Source of the DNA: Lingula anatina
Taxonomy: Eukaryota; Brachiopoda; Lingulata; Lingulida; Lingulidae
Direction: 5' to 3'
DNA: 62,502 nt
NCBI RefSeq assembly: GCF_001039355.2
Contig: NW_019775569.1
Span: 452,642-515,143, forward strand
The translations under genes were made by a program, and so were the position numbers. The notes beneath the pieces are model-generated. The model worked only from the letters and a program-made list of their open reading frames with translations, was not told the DNA's origin and did no database searches. Positions 11,931 to 23,600 of the stretch are shown piece by piece; position 1 is the stretch's first letter, and each line of letters starts with the position of its first letter.

Positions 11931-12580
11931 TTATTTCTTAAAACCGCATTACACTACCGTCTCAGTGCTGTTTACAGGTAAAATTATCAGGATTACAACT
12001 AATTATATAGATAATAAAAGCTAAGGTAAAAAACAATTAAAATAATTAAAGCTGGTTAAAATAGTAATTGTCTGAACAATAAAACTTTTTTCTGATAAAA
12101 TGAGAAAATATTAATTAAAATACTGTGCAAATAAGAATGTATTTAAGTCTTTTTTAAAAACCTTAACACTATCAATAGTCCGAATGTGTGAGGGTACTTG
12201 ATTCCATAAAATGGGTGCTGAAATTGAAAATGCCCTGTGGCCGTAGGTTTTGGTTGTTTTTTATTATCATTTCTGATAAAACAAAGAGTGGAGGTGGATC
12301 TGGTAGACCTGGTGAGACTGAGTGTACTTGGATGTAGCATCGAGTTAAAATATGAGGGGCATTCACCTCTGGTGAATTTAAAAACAAACAACAGTAATTT
12401 AAAAACAATTCTCTGTCGTACAGGAAGCCAATGTAGTTCGAGTAAAATGGGTGAAATGTTTGATCTGAGAGGGGTTTTGGTCAGTAGTCGTGCTGCAGCA
12501 TTTTGGACAGATTGCAATTTTTCAATTTGGTAGGTAGGAAGACCATACAGTATACTGTTTCCGTAGTCAAAATGTGAAAT
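11879..12580 (-). mobile_element. L2/CR1-type LINE, 3' fragment
   Basis: The minus strand encodes the end of a LINE reverse-transcriptase protein. It runs FDYGNSILYGLP, then QSVQNAAARLLT, then ELHWLPVRQRIVFKLLLFVF (about 12,400-12,575), and after a frameshift AFSISAPILWNQVPSHIRT (about 12,180-12,235). This is the typical C-terminal block of L2/CR1/Rex1 proteins. The 3' end runs into an (ATT)n tail, seen on the plus strand as (AAT)n at 11,879-11,930, again typical of these clades. It is 5'-truncated and frame-broken. The related repeat at 33,827-33,850 shows the uninterrupted insertion site. Confidence 0.8.
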
Positions 12581-13270
12581 ATCAACAAGTGTGTTTTATG
12601 TTATCTTATTTAATACCCACTTAATTAGGCAAGTGACTTAACAGCTCTGAACTTAGCCTAGTGATTACCCAAGGGGAATTTACAGACTGACCACACAAAT
12701 GTGTCTAGCAAAGGTCTTCAGGCCCATAAGTCACACCCTAAGAAAAGCAGAAAATAATAATGCACAAAATAGGAGACTGCCAATTCTGATGCAATAATAC
12801 ATTATGCTTAACTGCACAGTCAACATCAAATTTTAGTTATGCACAACAGGTAACACTGATGAAAGTAAAAGCATAAGGCTTCAGGCCCATGAGAGGTCAA
12901 GTTCACACTTAGAAAGTGCCAGAATGAGAAAAATGAAAATTTCACAAAAAAATGCATAAATTCAATAAAAATGATAATCCAATAGAGCTGATTTTCTAAT
13001 TTGAGCTGTATGTCAATCATTCTTGAATCATTCTTGTAAATTAAAAAATTAGTAAGTAACACAGTTTTCTTTCCATAACGTTAATGGTGGCAGTGCACAA
13101 AGTAGGTTTTTTGTCAATTTCGATGCAACATTACATAATGATTAATGTATAAATACCACCAATTTTTAATTAACTACTATTAAGAAAATTTGATTACCAC
13201 TGGGCTTCATGCCAAAGGGAGCTCTTAGTCCCACATTGAAAATACCAATATGTGAAAGATAAAAATTTTC

Positions 13271-13271
13271 A

Positions 13272-13303
<32 letters not shown>
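13271..13303. repeat. Poly-A tract
   Basis: More than 30 A residues inside the copy 1 repeat. It does not mark a recognisable retroelement end. Confidence 0.8.
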
Positions 13304-13304
<1 letters not shown>

Positions 13305-14173
13305 GTATAACGTCCAGAAAATTATCTAATAAGACAGATTTTCCAACTGAAGCGGTATTTCAGTGCTATGTTTCTTTCCTGTAAGTGTGAGAAGAGTAAG
13401 TGACATGGTTTTCTTTTCAAGGTCACTACGGAAGCAGTGCCCAAGGGTTTTGTAGGGTTTTGTTCACTTTTGATGCAATATTTCACAATGCTTAACAGCA
13501 TAATAACCATATTTTTTTAAATAATAAAATAAAAGTATCATGGATATTCAGAAAATGTGACTAGCCCATACAGTTCAGAGTCACACCTTGAAAATCCCAA
13601 AATGTAAACAAGAGATAACTGTATTGAAAAGAGTTTATTTCCATTTTCAACACCTTTTTTACATAAAACAAAATAATCAATTTACTGTCATTTTTATATG
13701 TTCAATTAAAAATGTTGTCAAAGGAAAAAGATCAATAGAACAATTTTAAATGTCCAACTTTCTCCATTCTGAGATACTTAACTTAGTGAATGATTGAATC
13801 TGACAAACTGCAATGATATGAGTTCGATTCCATTTTTGATACTTTATTACACAATACACTATGACAGGTTCACCGTCATTTTTATATATTCAACTAACAA
13901 TATTGTTAAGAAGCAGAAAATGTCAAAACAACACTTTTACACATCTAATTAGTTCTATAATGAGACTGTTAACATGCCTAAGAATTAAATCTGAAGAAAA
14001 AACACTTATAATACTAAAAAAGACATAACTTCATCAAAACGAAACTGATCAAGTTTATTTTCAAACTTGATCTGTATATACTAGTCAGACTGATCACTCA
14101 TGTGAGTTGCAAGACAAAAGGCTGATGAGTTTTCCTTAAAATGCGTTATCAGTGTTGCATATATGCAGAAAAA

Positions 14174-14207
<34 letters not shown>

Positions 14208-14569
14208 TGAAAATGGCCCGGTCAAGCTGAATTTTGAACTTGACCTGCGTAATATGAATATTCGTCAGTTCTGTAAGTTTTAAGCCAAAAGGTAAAACGG
14301 GTTTTCATTTATCGTGGTATCGGTCTTGCATAAATGCTGAAAAAAGTGAAAAAAAAAACAGCATAACTTCCATAAAAATGGCCCGATCATGCTGATTTTC
14401 GAAATAGTCCTGCATATTATGAATATTCATCAGCTCTGTAAGTTTCAAGCCAAAAGAAAAAATGGTTTTCCACTTATCGTGTTATCGGTAAAAGTGCACG
14501 GCGACGGCGACGACGACAGACGCAGGTGACGGCTATATGTACAGACACATATGTGTCTGTACATAAAAA

Positions 14570-15650
14570 TGAATTAAACTGATTATATATTTTTTGTAAG
14601 ATCAATACATTGAGACTGCTTCAGCATGATTTATTTCTCTTTAAAGCATTTTAAAGGACGCGTATAAATAACATAAGTCACCAAATGTGCAAAACTTACG
14701 TGAACAGAGCTTTCGAGGTACCTTTTTGTCTTTTGAGGAAGCCAAACTGAGCTTCATTTGTGAGTGGTCCTTGAGTACAAAAACAAGTTTCCCGCATGAA
14801 ATAAACGTAAAGTCACACCTTGCTGCCTTGCTGAAGAATATCGCAAATAGTTTTACAGGCAAACTCAGACTTATAATTATAGTAAAACATGTTCAAAGGC
14901 TTTTATTCTTTGGTGAAATAAAACCTGTTTTGTTACTTATGCCTTCACAGTGTAAAATAAGCTGCGTTTTATTTTTTTTTTTACAAAAGGCTTTAAAATT
15001 TGGAGGTGAAAAAAATCATGGTAGATTGCTTTGGAAAGAGCATTTTGATTAGACCAAGTGATACAGACATTAACCATAAATGAGAAGTATCAAAATTACG
15101 TCCAAGCAGACTTACTTGCAAACTGGTGATAGCAATTTCCCCCCTGTGCATTGAAAACGGTAACTTTCGTAATCAGTCACGCAGAAAGCAGTGTAACTAT
15201 TAACTATGTAACACACTTCAATGGATCAAAATATTACATTTTACGGTATTATTTGTAAGGACATGCCAAAATTAGAAAGGGAAGTATATCCTTAAACCTT
15301 TATCCTGTTCTTTAATTTTCAATTGTGACTAATTTGCTGTACTATAATTATGACACACAGTTTTATTAAAACCGCTTACTAAATTTCAACAACCACATTA
15401 ATTTTAAGAGCCATTCCACAAAATTTTCCCCATCTTGACATTAATGTCACAACTAATTCTACCGATGTAGTTTAAATTCTGTGTAGTTAACATGAGGCAC
15501 AACTGCAATTTCCACTGTCATTAGGTACGTGATGAAAAATAAAGAAGGCATGTGGAGGACACAAAATATCACGTGGGGAAAATATTGGTGGATGGCAAAA
15601 CCCAGTGTTGAACATGCAAGCGTCAAACCCATTTTCTTAAATGCATCAAA
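14570..15650. other. No gene recognised
   Basis: Open frames overlap on both strands near 14,640-15,050 (up to 121 codons), but they show no family motif. The rest is AT-rich non-coding sequence. Confidence 0.4.
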
Positions 15651-15655
15651 GATTA

Positions 15656-15879
15656 GGCTTCGTTCACATGAAAAATCTATTTTCTAAAAATCTATTTTCT
15701 ATTCGCGGTATCTTGTGATCACGGTGTGTGCCCTGGATACCCCGCGGCGTAATTACTGGCAGCGCGAGCCAGTTACTTCCAAAGCTGTAATTAATTCTCG
15801 GCTGCGCTCGGAGTGATCACAAGATACCGCGAATAGAAAATAGATTTTTAGAAAATTGATTTTTCATGTGAACGGAGTC
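15656..15879. mobile_element. MITE with ~67-base terminal inverted repeats (family A)
   Basis: The element is 224 bases. Its ends are GGCTTCGTTCACATG and, in reverse complement, GACTCCGTTCACATG. The inverted arms match over about 67 bases with three mismatches, up to TCTTGTGATCAC. It is flanked by TTA on both sides (15,653-15,655 and 15,880-15,882), a possible PIF/Harbinger-type 3-base target duplication. The GC-rich centre contains GCGGCGTAATTACTGGCAGC, which recurs in the palindrome at 60,112-60,220. No coding capacity. Confidence 0.8.
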
Positions 15880-15889
15880 TTAGTCTTCG

Positions 15890-16765
15890 ACAAATACCTA
15901 AAACCATTGTTTTAAAACGTTGAATCGGTTAAAACTGAAATCTATATACTTAGTATCCTGACCACCTCGCATCCATACCCTGGTCACTCAGAAGTGAAGA
16001 AGAAAAAGTGACATCTCTTCCAATCTTCTAAGGGTTCAAGTTTCAAATGATCCATCGGGGTAGAAGGCAGGAAGAGCTAGGTTACCGCCCTTTCTATTTA
16101 TCAATTACCATAAGTTAACAGACAAAATTTGATTAACAATGACTAAAATAGTAATGCACAGGAAGAGTTTTTTCCATCTATTTCAAAATACATCAGATTA
16201 AGTTAAAGTAAAATGACATTATGTAGGTCACTGGCTATCCTTACATGGTCTACGTGTACTGCATGCTGCAATGTGAGCAGTTTTTGTCAGGTTTGACAAA
16301 CCAAACCGTTCTATAGCGCCCTCTGGAGGAGAGCAGAAATGGTCTTCTCTGCTGCAACCGGTAGCAGGTTGTTTTAGTGTGCGATTGTGCGTGTGTGTTC
16401 GTGTGCGTGCGCTTGTGTGTGCTAAATCTTCAGCACCACAGAAATGGCAATAATAATGCAATTCGAAATGGCATATATAAAACTAAAGTAATAGTCATTT
16501 ATGAGAATAACACCAATGATACATTTTATGTACAAACTGTACGGGCATGATCTCTGCTCACGGTCAGCTGGCATTTTTGATCTGTTAATTAAATGAATCC
16601 ATAAACCATGTAAAACGATCTTAAAATACTACACCTGTCTACCATAATGTAAAAATGCAATGATAAAATAAATAAACCATTATTAGGATAGAATTGAAAA
16701 ATGGAAAGTGAATAGGTAAACCATCAAAATCGGCCAAGTGCTACATGCATGCGCCTTACTGATCA
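15890..16765. other. No gene recognised
   Basis: AT-rich with a GT-rich patch at 16,380-16,425. No supported gene or bounded repeat. Confidence 0.4.
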
Positions 16766-17300
16766 TCAATTTTTAATAATAAAATAAAAGTATCATGGAT
16801 ATTCAGAAATAAGACTAGCAAAGGTCTTCAAGCCCATGCAAGTTCAATGTCGTATCATGAAAATGCTAATATTTGAAAAATTAAAATTTCACAAAAAATG
16901 TATACCTTCCAAAAAAGTAAACCAGTCAGACTGATTTTCCGACTGAAGCTGTATTTTAGGCCAATGTTTCTTTTCTGTAAGTTTGAGAATAGTAAGTGAC
17001 ATGGTTCTCCTAAAATAGTCACTATGGCAGCGATGCCCAAAATGGGGTTTCTTCCATTTTGATGCAATATTACATAATGCTTTACAGCATAATCACCACC
17101 AATCTTAATTATGCACTGCAACTAATATGGATTTTTAGAAAATGTGACAAGGAAAGATCTTCAGGTCCATGGAACTTCAAAGTCACACCCTGAAAATGCT
17201 AAAATGTAAACAAGAGATAACTACTGAAATGCGTTTATTTCCATTTTCAACACTTTTTTTTTACACAATACAAAATAACCCATTTACTTTCATTTTCATA
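16765..17300. mobile_element. HINE/pearl-like repeat, internal fragment
   Basis: Carries the family's internal modules without either end: ATCATGGATATTCAG, GGTCTTCAAGCCCATG, a 'gtgacatggtt' module at about 16,995, GATGCAATATTACATAATGC and AGAGATAACTACTGAAATG. The order matches copies 1-3. It is truncated on both sides. Confidence 0.65.
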
Positions 17301-17574
17301 TGAGAACTAACAAAATTGTTGAGGTGGGAAAATATTAATAGAACAAATTTAAATCTGAGTTTCTGAACATAGACGATAATCGCCTCGTCCTCCGTCCAAT
17401 CTCGTTTCCCACCACAAAAACGATTCTGGTTTCTCAGCGTTAGATTTTTTTGAAGAACGCCACTAGTTTCTTGTTGCCGGTGTACCATTAAAATCTGAGT
17501 ACCCCAAAAGGTGACTCCCCAGTCAAATTTTCATAATTAAAATGTGAATCCCCCCCCCCATGAAATTATGACTC

Positions 17575-18268
17575 CTCCACAAACTTCATAAATCTTATTT
17601 TATATGAGTACATGACTTTTATATTGTAGTATGCATAATGGAGGATACATTGGCACTTTTGTTAGTTTGCAAGTACACATTTTAAAGAGCAAATAAAAAA
17701 AAATTAAAATTAATGTGTATTTTACCACCCAATGACTCCTCCATGAAAAAGCTATTTATTTGATATTTGTTGACCATTTCAACAAATTTCCCTTAAGTAT
17801 ACTTTATGAAGAATATATTGGAAATATTTGAAAGTTTGATGGTTAAATATTGGGTGCAAAAAATGAAAAAAAAAAAAAATAAATAAATAAATCATAAACA
17901 ATCATATTCATACCCATGGGATTTTGACTCCCATGAAGAAAATGACCTACTTTATATTTAGTCACCATTCTATTGTTTTCCACATGGTTTGCATTGTGAT
18001 ATATATTTTTTAGTATTTGAAAGTTTGGTGGTGAAAATTTTGGTGAAACTTGATAATATTTGAAACAAGTATTCATTTTACTACCTGTAGAATTTGGACT
18101 CCCATAGCCTTTTCATAGGAGCCATTGGGTGGAAAAATACACATTTTTAATTTTCTTATTTTCTCATGAAAATTTTCAAAAAGTGCCAATGTATCCTCCA
18201 TTATGCATACTACAAGATAAAAGTTATATATTCAAATAAAATAAGATTTAAGAAATTTTGACTGGTTG
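17575..18268. mobile_element. Foldback element with ~150-base inverted arms
   Basis: The segment at about 17,580-17,755 (TTTATATTGTAGTATGC, ATGGAGGATACATTGGCAC, then AATGTGTATTTTACCACCCA) recurs in inverted orientation at about 18,113-18,265. The roughly 350-base centre contains further short inverted ATTTGAAAGTTTG/TTTGGTGG motifs. There are no coding features. It resembles a large MITE or foldback transposon; its outermost ends and target duplication were not resolved. Confidence 0.6.
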
Positions 18269-18489
18269 AGTCAGTTTTTCATGTTACACCGGGATTTTTT
18301 TTTTAAAGGACACTGGTTGCCAGAATCGTTTTTATTTTAAACGACGCTTTTTTCCAACACATTTATTTGGAAAAATTCAATAGAATTAAAATTTATACTC
18401 CAAATAACAAAGGAGGACTCCCTGGACTCCCCTCCCCCTCCTCCACCTTCCCCATAAAACACACACAGGGTTAGAACTGATGAATAAAT

Positions 18490-18725
18490 ATGAGTCAAAA
18501 TATATCCAAACACTTCAACGCTCAACGCTCTCGCATGAGGCAGAAAGATCGCAGTACTGCCACCACTCCATTGGTCGCAGATGATGGTACAATCATCGTA
18601 ATGGCTGCTGTAGGTTGCCCCAGGGATGCACGGGGGTTTGCTCAGTGGACGCACAGGCCGTTTTACAGGTAAAATCCAGGTTTGGTCGTTCAAAGACCGC
18701 ACGTGTCGCAGAAGCATTTATTTTG
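18490..18725. repeat. Dispersed repeat, inverted copy of 5,990-6,190
   Basis: Shares CAGTGGACGCACAG, TTTTACAGGTAAAAT, TGGTCGTTCAAAG and CAGAAGCATTTA with the 5.9-6.25 kb repeat, in opposite orientation. The overlapping open frames on both strands (60-126 codons) are therefore repeat sequence, not genes. Confidence 0.6.
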
Positions 18726-18729
18726 ACAA

Positions 18730-19890
18730 GCCCTTTGCATACCCCTCTCCTTTACTTCCTGCACTCCTTTTTACTCAGGTTGATCTAGGTTCTATGCCAT
18801 GTATGACCAAGATGTTGACTTTTTTTAGAAAAAGACCTCCCCCCTCCCTGAAATTGCTGTATTACTACAAACCTAAAGTCCATTAGGAGAATAACTCGTT
18901 TACTACCACTTCGAAACAAATTTATGGATCATAATTCTCTGAAAGGACCGAGAATTCATCTGCTGCCAATTGAGAGGAAAGTGTTAAAATTCCCAGGAAA
19001 TACGTTTTTTTCTGTATAAAGGTCTAACCTGTATTGTTTTTTAACATGCAGGAAATAAATGAAAAACAATTTTTTANTTAAGACCTCTATAGAAACTTCC
19101 CATAATTCCCCGGGTTTGGGAGATATTTCGCATTTAATTTTCAATAATTCTCACAAAGTTGCATTGCAAAGAGCGTCACACCAAGGCAAATGCTTCCACA
19201 GAATTCAAAATCTAGGTTGATCAAGTTGATATTGTATGCCTAATTCCAAAACATGGGGACACACGTACAGGCCCTTGTAGTCTATGAGAGTGGTTACGGT
19301 GATGTGGCAGTGTAGCCTGTCACCAGCAGGTTGGGACTAAAACCATGTGTACTGCCCGCGCTCACTCATACATACTTTGCAAGGATTCCCATCACCATAA
19401 ACAAAGTAAGCCAAAGCAGTGGTAAAACGCCAGATAAAAATCAATCATGCAATTATTAATACAGGTAATTTCATACAGTATTACATTTTAAGTTCCATAG
19501 TTATAAAACGGTGGTATTTACTATAGCACATACATTTGTTATGCATTTTATTTTGGTTCAAAATGAAATAAAGTTGCTCACAAGTATAATGCAATAGTTC
19601 TAACCAATATTAACTAAACTTCCAAAGAAATAAAATGATAAGCATGTGTGATTCCCAAGAGGATTGGTAGAATTTTTACATATATAGCAATAAAATTTAC
19701 CCTAATGAAAATCAACAGGGTTCATCTTAGACCAATATCAATCTACAGGTATTTTTGAAACCAAATCTCTGACCTCAAACAAACTAAAACACAGACTAAT
19801 GCTGTGCTTGTAAAATTTTAAAACTGAGGGGCTGTATGACTTCATGTTTAAATTAATAACCTTTGGTTCTTAATGTATCTGCTATTCTTT
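18730..19890. other. Region 3' of MFSD9-like gene; includes one ambiguous base
   Basis: AT-rich and unassigned. Its right part (about 19,400-19,892) would be 3' untranslated sequence of the minus-strand MFSD9-like gene. Plus-strand TTTATT strings, which are AATAAA on the minus strand, occur here, for example at about 19,547 in CATTTTATTTTGG. Position 19,077 is N. Confidence 0.4.
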
Positions 19891-19892
19891 AA

Positions 19893-20635
19893 TTAATCAA
19901 TTTTTCTACTTTCTTTTGGTGTTAACCGTTGTAAAATTACCAGCATTAGAAAGGCTATAAAGCTGCAAGAAGCTGATATTAAATTTGGCGCCACAACAGA
20001 GAATTCAGAAGAAAACCCGGCTAAAACAGGGGCTACTATCCTCCCAATGGACATTATACTCTGACCTATACCTAGTAAAGCAGCTGAGTCATGCTCATGT
20101 CCTTTCTCTATAATGAGGTTAGTTATAATGACACGACAGATAGATGTGCTAAGAGCCAAAGGAGTCCCTATAACTACCATCCAGAACACATTAGGCACAA
20201 TAGCAGTCATTATTAATGATATAAACATCATTGCAGTTGCATGGTGTAACAGTTTTGTGTCATTGTTATACCATTTTACTATATGTCCCATCATAAACCC
20301 AGCACAGGCACTAGCTATTGCACTGTAGGATATCATGTACCCAATAGTGCTGGGAGAAGCATTGAATCTGGTTTTCAAAAAGAGGGTGTACTGATTCCTG
20401 TAAAGCAGAGCACCAATTCCCAAAATTAGCTTTATCAGAAAAATGTCACAAAGATTCCTCCAGTCAATGTTCTGAAATGACTTAAGGAACTGGGCAAGAC
20501 TATGGGTCCAACTGTTTCTAACTTTCATTTCTTTGTTGTTTGCATTCAGTGCTGCTGGCACTCTGTTCTTCTGTCTTATGGTTTCGGTTGTCAAATCTCC
20601 TGGTTTCATCTCGGGAACAAAATACCACAGCATAC
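19893..20635 (-). CDS. MFSD9: MFSD9-like, last coding exon
   Basis: The acceptor is TTCATTATAG before GTATGCTGTGG at 20,635, and the stop TAA is at 19,893-19,895. It encodes about 247 residues: MLWYFVPEM, a charged central linker, then six hydrophobic segments starting at DIFLIKLILGIGALLY. The open frame continues upstream of 20,635 by chance, but that part is intron and includes low-complexity Phe/Cys sequence. Confidence 0.85.
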
Positions 20636-23600
20636 CTATAATGAAGATAAAAACAAACTTGTAGACAACAGCTTTAATAATTATGTGAAGTTTAAAAAAA
20701 AAGGAAAACAACTGACAGAGGTGATACCACCCTCTGGTACATGTACATGTACTGTATGTACCACCAGGTGGATTGTGCACATGAAAGTAATAATAATGCT
20801 TAAAGCAGACAAAAAGAGTAAATAAGAGAGTTTTTAATTTTGGAAAAAAGCTAAAGCAAATGTAACATTTAATGATTATTCCACAGAAGCAGTGAAGAAC
20901 ACATTTGTGAGCATTCACAATTTCATATGCATCTAGGTTCCTCAACTTTAAGTTGAGAGACATTGCTGAAACAAGATTTTTAATAAAAATTATGCAAGAA
21001 AACTGCCAAAATTAAAACCCAATATCAATGATAACTATTTTTTACATATGTCATCAGGAAGTATCAGGTAAAACATTGAAAAATGAGGACATTGCATGCT
21101 GCATAAAATGAAAAAAAATTATTAAAACATTTTAATACTGTACTATATATGAATAAATTCCAGACTGACTTTTACTTCAACACTTCATTCAGTAAAGTTG
21201 AGGATAATGATATACTCAATTTTATATTTAATTTAACTGTATTGAGAATGATTTAATGCTGAAAAAAAGAGAAATTTTGAACTTGCAAAAAAAAAAAAAT
21301 AATAATAATAATAAATAAATAAAATAAAAATAATAATAATAATAAATAAATATATAAATACTTGTAGGCTGGAAGGAAAAAATTAATAACTTCAGCAAAA
21401 GAAGTCTGATAAAGCTGACATTTGAACTTGACCTGTAGCACTATCAATCAGTGTGCCAGAATGGAGGATCATAAGTCCCATGGTTTTTTCATTAGCTGCA
21501 TTAACAAAGACTACTCGCATGCTATGCTGAAACCAGCCCCAAACTTTTACTAGAAATAATTTTTTGAAACAATATATACTGAAACATGTAAATTACACTC
21601 TGGAACAAATCTTTAAGCCAAGTGGAATTTTTTAAGCCAAATTACTAATAATATGTTATTGCATGCTGATTGCTCAAAAATCCCCACATGTAAAATAAAT
21701 GTTCACCACAATATTGATACATGAAAAATATACCAAAAAAGATAAACTTAATAATAAAATAAAATATTTTTTAGTTTCTATAGTATTGATTACAGGTTAA
21801 ATTAAAAAAAAAAAAAAAACACTGTATGCTCTGTAGGCTGTACTTCGACATGGACGCTGACAATTTGGGACAAGTTTTCCAAACTCAAAACAGCTTTATG
21901 GATCTTATACCCTGGTGATTATAGGGAAAATTGATGAATTTTATTTTGCTTACTTAATGCCAAGTTTTATTCTCCTAAAGGCAAGCACCTTGAGTACTTA
22001 CAGTGTATTCATTTGAACCCACACTGATACTGCACTGAAATATTTTCTCATGTAACTACCTGCATGTCTACCCTCACCTAAAAACTTACACAGAAGCAGA
22101 TGAAATAATTGAGGTGTTGGATGTAATCACATAGCTGTGGCACCTGGAGAGAGTCAGAGTCTATGCTTGACTTAATCTCTACAGTTACTTATATAATACA
22201 TTATGTAACTGAGCAGGGATACTATCTTCTCAACACCTAAAATCATCTTTAACAAGGCAGCAAAGCTGTCAAATGTACAGACAAAAAACAGGAAATAACT
22301 ATGCACAAAATAGGCTACTGTCAATTCTGATGCATAAGTACATTATGTTAAACTGCAAATTCAACATCAAATTTTAATTATCCTCAACAGGTAATACCAA
22401 TGTAATTAAAATATGTGACAAGTTTACACTTTGAAAATGTATAACTTCCAGAAAAAGAAGTCACTTAGACTGCTTTTCCAACTCAAGACTGCATTTTAGT
22501 CCTGTATTTCTTTTTTGAAAGTTCGGCAATCATAAGTAACATGGTTTTCCCATAATGGTCATCATGGCAGCAGCACCCAAAATTGTGTTTTCTTCTATTC
22601 TGATGCAATATTACATAATGGTTAACAGCATAATGACCGTCAATTTTTAATAATAAAATANNNNNNNNNNNNNNNNNNNNNNNNNNNNNNNNNNNNNNNN
22701 NNNNNNNNNNNNNNNNNNNNNNNNNNNNNNNNNNNNNNNNNNNNNNNNNNNNNNNNNNNNNNNNNNNNNNNNNNNNNNNNNNNNNNNNNNNNNNNNNNNN
22801 NNNNNNNNNNNNNNNNNNNNNNNNNNNNNNNNNNNNNNNNNNNNNNNNNNNNNNNNNNNNNNNNNNNNNNNNNNNNNNNNNNNNNNNNNNNNNNNNNNNN
22901 NNNNNNNNNNNNNNNNNNNNNNNNNNNNNNNNNNNNNNNNNNNNNNNNNNNNNNNNNNNNNNNNNNNNNNNNNNNNNNNNNNNNNNNNNNNNNNNNNNNN
23001 NNNNNNNNNNNNNNNNNNNNNNNNNNNNNNNNNNNNNNNNNNNNNNNNNNNNNNNNNNNNNNNNNNNNNNNNNNNNNNNNNNNNNNNNNNNNNNNNNNNN
23101 NNNNNNNNNNNNNNNNNNNNNNNNNNNNNNNNNNNNNNNNNNNNNNNNNNNNNNNNNNNNNNNNNNNNNNNNNNNNNNNNNNNNNNNNNNNNNNNNNNNN
23201 NNNNNNNNNNNNNNNNNNNNNNNNNNNNNNNNNNNNNNNNNNNNNNNNNNNNNNNNNNNNNNNNNNNNNNNNNNNNNNNNNNNNNNNNNNNNNNNNNNNN
23301 NNNNNNNNNNNNNNNNNNNNNNNNNNNNNNNNNNNNNNNNNNNNNNNNNNNNNNNNNNNNNNNNNNNNNNNNNNNNNNNNNNNNNNNNNNNNNNNNNNNN
23401 NNNNNNNNNNNNNNNNNNNNNNNNNNNNNNNNNNNNNNNNNNNNNNNNNNNNNNNNNNNNNNNNNNNNNNNNNNNNNNNNNNNNNNNNNNNNNNNNNNNN
23501 NNNNNNNNNNNNNNNNNNNNNNNNNNNNNNNCAGGAAATGTCAAACAAACACTTTTACGTATCTTATTACTTAAATAATAAGGCTATTAACATGCCTAAG

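Larger units (their letters stand above)
11396..14569. mobile_element. HINE/pearl-like repeat, copy 1 (full-length, with nested LINE)
   Basis: Begins with the family 5' end ACAAGGCAGCAAAGCTGTC followed by AAATGTACAGACAAAAA. It ends in the 3' hairpin TGTACAGACACA-TA-TGTGTCTGTACA (14,538-14,563) and ATAAAAA. Between lie modules related to each other (cataacttcc, ctgattttc, tgtaagttt, atggttttcc in that order). The last ones repeat about every 170 bases, with GCATATATGC-like boxes at 14,157 and 14,328. Just before the hairpin is a GAC/GGC-rich microsatellite (about 14,497-14,522). An L2/CR1-type LINE is inserted at 11,879-12,580. No coding capacity of its own is seen. Confidence 0.75.

Noticed and set aside
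20640-20963. Upstream extension of the 356-codon open frame as MFSD9 coding sequence
   Set aside because: The family-like reading starts exactly at an acceptor (20,635) that matches the phase of the previous exon; the extension is low-complexity intron.
22483-23548. Two 300-350 codon open frames across the N gap
   Set aside because: Almost entirely N; the readable residues are from the HINE-like repeat.
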